Assembly (NCBI GenBank): GCA_964404765.1
Contig: CAYOLL010000037.1
Span: 1 to 44,339 of the forward strand
DNA length: 44,339 nucleotides
Origin: CAYOLL01 sp964404765 [NCBI: uncultured Gemmatimonadota bacterium]
GTDB lineage: Bacteria; 4572-55
Direction: 5' to 3'
The notes under the pieces were generated by a model, which saw only the letters and a program-made list of their open reading frames with translations, was not told where the DNA came from and made no database searches. Within the stretch, counting starts at the first letter, position 1, and each line of letters opens with the position of its first letter. Both the position numbers and the translations under genes were made by a program. Of this stretch, positions 33,751-40,721 are shown piece by piece.

Positions 33751-35337
33751 TTAGCAGGGTTGGTAAGTATCTTTGAAGGACTTTTCGGAAATGCTGTAGC
33801 GCTCGCCTTCCATGTTTTCCAGAATATAGCCGCCGGCGCGTACCGCCTGTAACTCCCTCCAGGGCGCAATAAAAACAATATCTTTGTCTGTACGAACACA
33901 ATGCACGGGTTTACTCACACTTACATATAATCCGGGATCGCCTTCTTTGGGTTTATACATTTTTGCAAAGCGGTCTTCACGAATAATATAGGGCTTTTCA
34001 CCTGGATTTGATACAATCCAATCGCCAGGATTGGCTGTGTTTTGCGTGGCGTCGAGTTCGGTGCTAATAATTTCCATTTTTTGTGCCTGTCGCGCCCACA
34101 CTTCCGTAATTTTTTTGTACATGGGCGATTGCGCAAAAAGCTGCACATAATAGGAAGTACTCAAATCAACCAAATCACACTGAACAACGGCATCTTTCCC
34201 GGTGTGATCTCTAAACTTCATCGCCATTTGACGAACTTGATGGTAGGTTTGACTAAAAGAAAGCGCATCAATACCATAACGCTGTCCTTCAACATCCTGA
34301 ATAATATGTCCGCCTTTACGAACCGCCTGTAATTCCCCCCATGGCGCAATAAAAACAATATCCTCATCAATCGGAATCGCTTTGACCGGTTTACCAATGC
34401 TGATGTAAACATCTTCTTCACCGGGTTTTGGGCGATATAATTCGGCGAAACGATTGGCCTTAATAACATAAGGATCCTCGCCCGGGTTAGCAACAATCCA
34501 ATCGCCCGGATTGGCTGTGTTATGCGTGGCGTCTAAAAATGTGCTCACTAATTCCAAAGTTGAAGCCTGTCGGGCGCGTATTTCAACTAATTTTTTATAA
34601 AAATATGCTTTTTCAAAGGCGTCGTTAAAATAAGTTGAGCTTAAATCAACAATCCGACATTCAATCTCTTCTTTGTGGCCTTCACGATTGACAAATCGCA
34701 TGGGTAGATGCGTCGTTTTTTCGTATGAATTATAAAAAGTTTGCTGCTTAACCCCATAACGCTCACCCATGGAGTTGTGGATGATGACATCACCTGCTTG
34801 CATAACTTGCAATTGGCCCCAAGAGGCAACAAAGGCAATGTTACGAACCACCGTCGTGGCTTTAACAGGTTTGCCGATACTGACATAGGTGTTTTTTTCG
34901 CCTTCCAAAGGCATGTAGTGAGCCGAAAAAAGTATATCCTTAATGACGTAAGGTTCAAAAATAATTGGGTTTTGGACAACCCAGTCACCAATATTGGCAA
35001 TAATATCCGGCTCCAGCGGATTCTTATGAACAACAATTTCCGGCATATCGGCTTGTCTGGCAGTGATTTTTCCTACTTTTTTATAAAACGGGGCGTTTTC
35101 CAGCATGTTGCTAAATTCTTTAGCGTGCAGATTGACCATTTCACACTCAACTTCTTGGGTGACACCCGTGGTGGAGTCGGTCAATTGAATCGTTTGAGTC
35201 TGGCCGATTTTGCTCATCCAGTTCATGATCGTCAATCGGCTGATTTCCAGCTGCTCCTGACCATACCGGATAATACCGGCCGCGCCGGTTTCTTTTAAGA
35301 TATCTTCCAGCTTGTCTTTTTTATGAAGTTTTAACAT
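33751..35337 (-). CDS. Protein made of three 160-residue repeats (GDW-type modules), function unknown
   Basis: 528 residues with no signal peptide or membrane segment, so probably cytoplasmic. Three units recur with a period of exactly 160 residues (~52-206, 212-366 and 372-526), preceded by a partial copy in residues ~17-41. Each unit reads: a V.C.+VDL....Y / YKK+.E+.ARQA segment; LDATxNTANPGDWIV.NPGE.PYVI..xRFA..Y.P (PGDW at residues 277-280 and 437-440, GDW at 117-119); a Y+S+.KPV segment; IAPW.ELQAVR; and a second, related half-module GG+I....GERY.I...SF..TY. Units 2 and 3 are also alike in DNA (34014-34053 against 34494-34533, about 38 of 40 bases). I cannot assign a family. A good promoter lies at 35521-35549, leaving a leader of ~175 nt. 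Confidence 0.75.
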   Translation of the reverse strand: MLKLHKKDKLEDILKETGAAGIIRYGQEQLEISRLTIMNWMSKIGQTQTIQLTDSTTGVTQEVECEMVNLHAKEFSNMLENAPFYKKVGKITARQADMPEIVVHKNPLEPDIIANIGDWVVQNPIIFEPYVIKDILFSAHYMPLEGEKNTYVSIGKPVKATTVVRNIAFVASWGQLQVMQAGDVIIHNSMGERYGVKQQTFYNSYEKTTHLPMRFVNREGHKEEIECRIVDLSSTYFNDAFEKAYFYKKLVEIRARQASTLELVSTFLDATHNTANPGDWIVANPGEDPYVIKANRFAELYRPKPGEEDVYISIGKPVKAIPIDEDIVFIAPWGELQAVRKGGHIIQDVEGQRYGIDALSFSQTYHQVRQMAMKFRDHTGKDAVVQCDLVDLSTSYYVQLFAQSPMYKKITEVWARQAQKMEIISTELDATQNTANPGDWIVSNPGEKPYIIREDRFAKMYKPKEGDPGLYVSVSKPVHCVRTDKDIVFIAPWRELQAVRAGGYILENMEGERYSISEKSFKDTYQPC

Positions 35338-35409
35338 AGCGCGTTTAATTCTCTAAAGTGCAAGGAATTGCGTAACAATCAGAATATGGCCCGAATTATC
35401 AATTGAAGG

Positions 35410-35429
35410 ATAAACCCTAAGGGTTTTAT
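35410..35429 (-). other. Short hairpin in the leader of the triple-repeat gene
   Basis: On the transcribed strand the sequence reads ATAAAACCC-TTA-GGGTTTAT, a stem of about 8 bp. It lies about 73 nt before the start codon and inside the predicted leader. No U tract follows it, so it is not a canonical terminator; it may be a regulatory or stabilising structure. Confidence 0.4.
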
Positions 35430-35520
35430 GCCCGGCAAGTTGCAGAAAATTCAAGCGGCTCGCCTCATGCTAACGGAAAACCCTTTGTGTCTTGGCTGAT
35501 GAATAGTTCAGGTTATAAGA

Positions 35521-35549
35521 ATTGTAGCAAAAACAATTGGTTTTGTCAA
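35521..35549 (-). promoter_or_regulatory. Sigma-70-type promoter for the triple-repeat gene
   Basis: On the minus strand a perfect -35 TTGACA (35544-35549) is followed after exactly 17 bp by TACAAT (35521-35526, five of six consensus bases). Transcription would begin near 35513-35515, giving a leader of about 175 nt before the ATG at 35337. The promoter starts 40 nt beyond the stop codon of the GGGP synthase gene, so the two minus-strand genes are probably expressed separately. Confidence 0.75.
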
Positions 35550-35588
35550 AGAAAAGTAGCAGAACACAACTCATTTTTATAGCAATAG

Positions 35589-36341
35589 TTAAACAGTCGT
35601 ACTTCCGTGGATCGCCTCGGCCATTTCACGTAGCAGATGAATGTGATTTGTTTGCTCGAAAAGTGTGCCGGTAACAATGAAATTAGCGCCGGCGTTCACT
35701 TTTTTGGCCGCGGTTTCAGGGTCACGAATGCCGCCGCCTACGATCAGAGGAATGCTGGTATATCCACGCACTGCAGCAATCATTTCATCCGGCACAGGTA
35801 GTTCGGCCCCGCTGCCGCCATCTAAATAAATCATCTTCATGCCCAGATATTCCCCGGCTAACGCATGGGCTGCGGCAATTTCCGGCTTATGGCGGGGGAT
35901 GGGCGCTGTGCCGCTCATAAATTGCGCAGTTGTTGCCCTTCCCGACTCAATCAACATATAGCCTAATGAAATTGGCTCAATTCCGGCCCGCTTAATCAGC
36001 GGCGCGCCTTTTACCTGCTCACCGATGAGATATTCAGCATTCCGGCCGCTGATGAGCGACATAAAAAGAATGGCGTCTGCTTTAGCCGAAATCTGATTCA
36101 CGCCGCCCGGAAAAAGGGCGATGGGGAGAATAACTTCGCGCTTGATTGCTTCTAACAATGCATCAAGCTCATTGGTAAATAGCAGACTCCCGCCGACAAA
36201 CAGCGCATCGGCGCCGGCCGCCTGGGCCTGTACGGCTAACTCGACCCCTTCTTTGATACTAACTTTATCCGGGTCAATCAGAATAATAAAGCCTGCTTTT
36301 TTGGTGCGGGAAATTTCTAAAAAACGTTGGTAGGTTGACAT
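35589..36341 (-). CDS. Geranylgeranylglyceryl-phosphate synthase family protein (PcrB/GGGPS)
   Basis: 250 residues. The family is a TIM-barrel prenyltransferase that joins a polyprenyl diphosphate (often geranylgeranyl-PP) to sn-glycerol-1-phosphate, giving an ether lipid precursor (EC 2.5.1.41 type). Visible motifs: LIDPDK (21-26), FVGGS (48-52), LPIALFPGG (72-80), MSLISGRN (94-101), YLDGGSGA (172-179), VGGGIRDPE (201-209) and AGANFIVTGT (217-226). This matches full-length group II enzymes, found in archaea and in Bacteroidota and other FCB bacteria. Prenyl chain length cannot be read from the sequence. No Shine-Dalgarno is obvious, but a promoter (TTGACT-17 bp-TAAATT) lies just upstream. 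No sn-glycerol-1-phosphate dehydrogenase gene is in the window. Confidence 0.9.
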   Translation of the reverse strand: MSTYQRFLEISRTKKAGFIILIDPDKVSIKEGVELAVQAQAAGADALFVGGSLLFTNELDALLEAIKREVILPIALFPGGVNQISAKADAILFMSLISGRNAEYLIGEQVKGAPLIKRAGIEPISLGYMLIESGRATTAQFMSGTAPIPRHKPEIAAAHALAGEYLGMKMIYLDGGSGAELPVPDEMIAAVRGYTSIPLIVGGGIRDPETAAKKVNAGANFIVTGTLFEQTNHIHLLREMAEAIHGSTTV

Positions 36342-36393
36342 AACACGCTTATTTTATTAAAGTTATAAATTATGTAATTGAAACATACGCTTT

Positions 36394-36422
36394 AATTTAT
36401 TGTGTTGAATGAACAAAGTCAA
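36394..36422 (-). promoter_or_regulatory. Probable promoter for the GGGP synthase gene
   Basis: On the minus strand TTGACT (36417-36422) and TAAATT (36394-36399) are separated by 17 bp, matching five and four of six consensus bases. The predicted start of transcription is about 45 nt before the ATG at 36341, in an AT-rich region. Confidence 0.5.
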
Positions 36423-36535
36423 CAGTTAATTGCGCCTTGCAATCATGCTTTAAAAAGGTTCGTTCCGCCGACTTTTTTCATGAAGAAATGGGCAAGTTTG
36501 GATTGGTAAAATGAGGATTTACCTGCGCATCGTAA

Positions 36536-36579
36536 GGCGGAAGGCTGTTCCGCCGGGCGGCGCGGATCGGCTATCCGCG
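36536..36579. repeat. Two tandem GC-rich hairpins abutting the restriction gene stop codon
   Basis: GGCGGAA-ggctg-TTCCGCC (36536-36554) and CGCGGAT-cggct-ATCCGCG (36561-36579) are perfect 7-bp stems, each with a 5-nt loop and six bases between them. The second ends at the base next to the stop codon (36580-36582) of the minus-strand restriction gene. Neither is followed by a U tract in that direction. The paired arrangement with equal stem and loop lengths is like REP-type elements; they may also protect the 3' end of the mRNA. Confidence 0.7.
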
Positions 36580-39500
36580 TTACGCTTTCCCTTCCACAAT
36601 TGCGATTTCTTCCGGGGTGAGGCCGTAGAGTTGGTAGACGAGTTGGTCTATCTCGGATTCTAACACGCCAGTGTCTGCTGCCGGATCGGCGGCTTTGGCA
36701 GACAAGATGTGAGCGATCCGTTGCTCCACTTCGCCATTAATCGTCACAATTGGAATTTCGGACACATACTGCGCAATATACCGAACGAATCCACCGCGAA
36801 TTTGGGAGCTGACTTTTGTATAATACCAAAAAATCAGTTTGCTATTGAGCACACCCAATAACCATTTGTCGGGAAATGGAATAATATAGGATGTATTGGC
36901 TAAAAACCGGCCTTCGGCGTCGAACGAAAACTCGGCGCGTTGGGCAATGTCCGGATAAATGATTTTGGGCTGCTCAAACTCCCGCCAATAGCTGCATGAT
37001 CGTAATTCCCAAAAATAATTGCCCTGATCATACCGGTTGATAAGCGCCGGACGAAAGTTGTTTAAATGCGCATAAACCGCCGGATACGTTCGTTTGAATG
37101 CGGCTTCGGCCTCTTTTGCGGTCTTGCCCGACCAGGGGTGCGCTTTGTTTTCAGAAGATTCGATTTTGATCAAATACTGTTCTGCAAAATTAACCCGCCA
37201 ACGCTTAATATCTCTGCCCCGTAAATACGGCTTAATAATCTCAGCAGATTTGGCGTCCTCGGCAATCAACCGATCCTGCGTTGCTTTATCAATCACAAAA
37301 GCCTCGTTATAACCGGTTAATATTCCGCGATAAAACCGCCCTTTGACATATTTGCCTAGCGGCGTCCCGACGGCGCGTAGTTTGTCCATCAAATCTAATA
37401 CCTGCGTCGCCTCCAGGCGCCAGCCGTCGTCCGTTAAACGGTTTTGCGCCACCTGAAAATGATTCAGGCGGAAAAGATTCGCAAACCCCGCCGGATTTTT
37501 ATTGCTCGCCTCCCAATTCAAAGCCTTAAAAACGCTGGCTTCGGCAAATTCCTTTTGCCACAAGATAATATGCGGGTAGGTTACGGCCTCATCAAAGATC
37601 GCCGCGTCGCCAAAATCAATCAGTTGATCAATCCGCGTATTTGCTTTCAAAAAATGGCGCAGCGTTTTGCCATAACCGGCCCGCAAATATTTGTTGGAAG
37701 TAATCATGCAAAAATGTTTCCGGTCATTCAGAATCTGCCAGCCTTTTTCAAAGAAATAGACAAGGAGATCCGCCGTGCCCGCATAAGTTTTGTAGTTTAA
37801 TTTGGCGAAAGTTTTAAATGTATCCCCCAATTCTTCCTGCCGGATGTAGGGCGGATTTCCAATCACCACATCAAATCCGACAAAATTACCCGCGTCGTCC
37901 AACACTTCCGGGAATTCAAAACGCCATTCAAAAGCATTGCCATAAAGCGTCTTCATCTTTTCGGCGATGCGGGCTTTGAGGACGGTCACTTCCTCGGCCA
38001 ATTTCATCTGTTTTTCCCGATCAAACAGATCGGTTTGGTTAAACTCGGCCTGTTTCTTCTTCAGCTCGATAAAATCTTTATCATTGGGCAGAACAAAATC
38101 CTCCAATTGGGCTTTGATGCGCTCGATTTGCTGGCGGAAGCCGTCTTTTTGGGATTTGTCGGTCACGTTTTTGTAGCCGTAGACGATGAGTTTGTAGTCG
38201 TCCATCAGTTTTTTGATGAAGGCGCGTTGGTGGGCTGGCAGCATGGCTTCGTCGGTCAGGGCAAAGCGGCTGATGAGTGAGTTGCCGCACTTGATATTGA
38301 TGTCAATATTGGGCAGGGTTTCCAGGCGCAATCCTTCGCCGGAGCCAGAAATGACGTTTCTCTGAGGAGATTCTAACTTGTAATAGGCATTCTTCAGCAA
38401 TTCGATCCAGAGACGCAGACGGCAGATCATGACCGACTTGGGGTTGATGTCCACGCCAAAGAGACAGTTTTCGATGAGCGTCTGTTTTTCGTGGAAGAGG
38501 GTCTCTTGCACGGTCTGCAACTCGGCGACGGGATTGCCATTTTGGTTCAGCCGATATTGAAATAACCGGTCGTCCTCTTTGTTGATGATGATTAACTCGT
38601 CATTTTCGATGGCGATGGTATAATCCTTAATGCGCTGGCCTTGCCGGTCGGACAAGATGCGCAGATCGGACTTGATGGCAATGAGTTCATTGAGGGCGGA
38701 GACGAGAAAGTGCCCGGAACCGACCGCCGGATCACAAATTTTGAGCGAATTGATGATGTCGTTGGCCTGTTGGCGGGCGTCGCGGTCGGTGTGGTCTATT
38801 TTGTCTTGCAATGCGGCAAAGTCGGCGCATGTCCAGCCCAGGCGCTCGTTAAATTTCTGCGTGACGGCCCGGCGCAGCGTCTCGCGGCACATATACATGG
38901 TGATAAAGCCAGGCGTGAAAAAGGAGCCGTCCTTGTAGCCATTGATTTTCTCGAAGATCAGGCCGAGCACGGCGGCGTTGATCATGGATTTGTTCTGCTC
39001 CTGAATGACGGCGCTGCTGTCGCCGGCAAAATCGTAGGCGTCGAGAAACTCGAACAGGTAGTTGAGCGTGAGTTTGCTGCCGGTTAGGGGCGTGCCGCCG
39101 CTGTCTTTTAGAACGGTTTTGTTATAAATGGGCAACTCCAGGCGGTCTTTCAGCGCGGAGATGCGGATGGCGGCGTCTTCCAGTTCGTCTATCTCAAAAA
39201 GCGAGCTGTTGAGATAGGGAATATCGCCGAATTTTTGGCGCACCGACTGCCCGCGTTGTTCGATTGGCACGGCCAGAACCTCAAAGAACAGTTCTTCCAG
39301 TTCGTCAAAGTCGGTGATGCGCCCGGCGTTGAGAAAGGCGTAGTTGCGGTCGCCGTTGTGGTATTTGATGAGCTGGCCTTCCAGCAGTTTGAGGAAGAGG
39401 ACGCGGTTGATCCACTTAAGGCACAGTTCCAGGCCGACGCTGAAAAGCTGCTCGGCGGCCGTGTCGCCATATTGCTCGACATTTTTGACTTTGCCGAGAC

Positions 39501-40452
39501 GATTGGCCACCGTCAGTTTGTTGATGGCGTTTTCCAGCAGCGAGCCTTCGTGGCGCTGTTCTTCCGCCGGGCGTTGAATGATCTTTTTGCCGCCGTCTTT
39601 GGTTTCGATCAGGCCGATGAGGTGCAGCAATTCGTTGTAGAATTCTTTGTTGAGCGTGTTGCTGTCGTTGGCAAAGGGCTGTTTGAGCAAATGGGCCGGC
39701 GACAGGATTTTGTAGAGATCGAGCAGCTTTTCGTCGTCCGGCGATGAGCCTAACCTTGCGAAGGCTTTTGTACTCGCATCCGGGGATTGTGGGACTAAGC
39801 CTTCGCAAGGTTTCAGATAATTCTGATAGTCGCGCAGATCAAAGGCGGCGCAGGGAACGGCTTCGGTCAAACCGTCCAAAAAAGGCGCGGCGATTTGCTC
39901 GTAAAAGTAGCGGGTGTCGTGGCCGCTGGTTTGGTATTCCTCGTAGGCCTGGCGCAGTTTGGCGTTGCGAAAGATATTTTTTTCAAACCACACGCCGTCG
40001 AAGAGATACCATTGCCGGATGTTGGTGACGATGAGATATTTGAGGTGATGATTGTCGTTAGCGCGGGTTTCGCGCAAGTAGTATAGGATTAGCTCGTGCA
40101 GGGCTTTGGCGTTGGGGCGCTCCGGGCTGATCATTTCGGCGGCGTTGGACGGCTTTTTGAATTCGAGGATGACGCCGACCGGATCGTCGGTTTTCGCGCC
40201 GAGGCGGATGACCAAATCCTGCCGCTTGTTGACATTGACGATGTAGTCGTTTTTGTAGTACACGTCGCGCAACATCTGCGAGATGACGTTTTTGTGGTAT
40301 TCCTCATCCTGCCGTTCGTCCATCTGACCAAAGGCGGTTTGCAGCGCGGCCTTAAAGCGCTCCATGTCCTCGCGGCTGACGCTTTGCTTGCGATAGGCTT
40401 TGCTGAGGCTTTGGGTTGGGGTCAGGAGTTGCAGTTTCATTTTCACGCTCAT
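36580..40452 (-). CDS. Type IIG-like restriction-modification enzyme (nuclease, methylase and specificity in one chain)
   Basis: 1,290 residues. The N-terminus (LTPTQSLSKAY, EYHKNVISQML) is like DUF7149-type starts of these enzymes and carries a PD-(D/E)XK site: D79 in RQDLVIRL and E97-F98-K99 in VILEFKK. The central part is an Eco57I-like N6-adenine methylase with SAM motif DPAVGSGHF (~571-579) and catalytic GNPPYIRQ (~862-869). The C-terminal third (GRFYRGILTGYNEAFVID, YLRGRDIKRW, ANTSYIIPF) is a TaqI-C-like target-recognition domain. One chain could therefore both methylate and cut; the target cannot be read. No separate methylase or specificity gene lies beside it. Residues ~214-234 are encoded by a palindromic element (39752-39812), and residues near 700 by a second repeat match. 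No good Shine-Dalgarno is seen; a TTGACA at 40518-40523 has only a weak -10. Confidence 0.88.
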   Translation of the reverse strand: MSVKMKLQLLTPTQSLSKAYRKQSVSREDMERFKAALQTAFGQMDERQDEEYHKNVISQMLRDVYYKNDYIVNVNKRQDLVIRLGAKTDDPVGVILEFKKPSNAAEMISPERPNAKALHELILYYLRETRANDNHHLKYLIVTNIRQWYLFDGVWFEKNIFRNAKLRQAYEEYQTSGHDTRYFYEQIAAPFLDGLTEAVPCAAFDLRDYQNYLKPCEGLVPQSPDASTKAFARLGSSPDDEKLLDLYKILSPAHLLKQPFANDSNTLNKEFYNELLHLIGLIETKDGGKKIIQRPAEEQRHEGSLLENAINKLTVANRLGKVKNVEQYGDTAAEQLFSVGLELCLKWINRVLFLKLLEGQLIKYHNGDRNYAFLNAGRITDFDELEELFFEVLAVPIEQRGQSVRQKFGDIPYLNSSLFEIDELEDAAIRISALKDRLELPIYNKTVLKDSGGTPLTGSKLTLNYLFEFLDAYDFAGDSSAVIQEQNKSMINAAVLGLIFEKINGYKDGSFFTPGFITMYMCRETLRRAVTQKFNERLGWTCADFAALQDKIDHTDRDARQQANDIINSLKICDPAVGSGHFLVSALNELIAIKSDLRILSDRQGQRIKDYTIAIENDELIIINKEDDRLFQYRLNQNGNPVAELQTVQETLFHEKQTLIENCLFGVDINPKSVMICRLRLWIELLKNAYYKLESPQRNVISGSGEGLRLETLPNIDINIKCGNSLISRFALTDEAMLPAHQRAFIKKLMDDYKLIVYGYKNVTDKSQKDGFRQQIERIKAQLEDFVLPNDKDFIELKKKQAEFNQTDLFDREKQMKLAEEVTVLKARIAEKMKTLYGNAFEWRFEFPEVLDDAGNFVGFDVVIGNPPYIRQEELGDTFKTFAKLNYKTYAGTADLLVYFFEKGWQILNDRKHFCMITSNKYLRAGYGKTLRHFLKANTRIDQLIDFGDAAIFDEAVTYPHIILWQKEFAEASVFKALNWEASNKNPAGFANLFRLNHFQVAQNRLTDDGWRLEATQVLDLMDKLRAVGTPLGKYVKGRFYRGILTGYNEAFVIDKATQDRLIAEDAKSAEIIKPYLRGRDIKRWRVNFAEQYLIKIESSENKAHPWSGKTAKEAEAAFKRTYPAVYAHLNNFRPALINRYDQGNYFWELRSCSYWREFEQPKIIYPDIAQRAEFSFDAEGRFLANTSYIIPFPDKWLLGVLNSKLIFWYYTKVSSQIRGGFVRYIAQYVSEIPIVTINGEVEQRIAHILSAKAADPAADTGVLESEIDQLVYQLYGLTPEEIAIVEGKA
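38339..38361. repeat. Copy of an intergenic repeat border inside the restriction gene
   Basis: CCGGAGCCAGAAATGAC (38339-38355) is identical to 29369-29385, which borders the inverted repeat after the FecR gene; over 23 positions to the next TTCT there are two mismatches. Here it is read on the minus strand as part of NVISGSGEG, near residue 700, between the LLKNAYYK and LETLPNIDIN segments of the methylase region. A 17-bp match by chance in a window of this size is unlikely but not impossible. Confidence 0.45.
39752..39812. repeat. Palindromic element inside the restriction gene, translated in frame
   Basis: The arms AACCTTGCGAAGGCTT (39752-39767) and its exact complement (39797-39812) flank a 29-nt loop. 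The frame runs straight through the 61-bp element, giving about 21 residues (EGLVPQSPDASTKAFARLG) between RDYQNYLK and DDEKLLDLYKI. Related arms (CTTGCGAAGGTT / AACCTTCGCAAG) flank an intergenic 76-bp element at the right edge of the window, which supports a mobile or dispersed repeat rather than a chance palindrome. Confidence 0.75.
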
Positions 40453-40721
40453 GGCTAAGAAGTTGATCCGGGTTCAGGACAAATTACGGCTTTTAATCTG
40501 GACATTTCAGCCTTAACTGTCAACGGAAAAATGACATAGAGATTACATCTTTGGAAAAAATGGAATCTCTAAACAATGGATACGCCTTTAAACTCGCGGT
40601 TAAAGGCGCGGGTACTTCCGGCCATCTGGCTGCGCGTGGACCGACGAAATAGATGTGGCGGATCAATTGCCGGGCCTCGCTGGTGGCTTTGTGGCGTGTC
40701 ATAAATTTTTCAGGACGTGGC
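40453..40721. other. Gap between the restriction and hybrid kinase genes
   Basis: No convincing gene was found. It contains an 8-bp inverted repeat TAGAGATT / AATCTCTA (40537-40544 and 40564-40571) and a minus-strand TTGACA (40518-40523) that may serve the restriction gene. A 70-codon minus-strand frame (40520-40732) has no recognisable motif and overlaps the end of the kinase gene. Confidence 0.4.

Noticed and set aside
39235-39747. A 170-codon plus-strand frame inside the restriction gene
   Set aside because: It has the low-complexity Phe/Val/Glu composition of an antisense shadow, and the minus-strand frame encodes a clear family protein.
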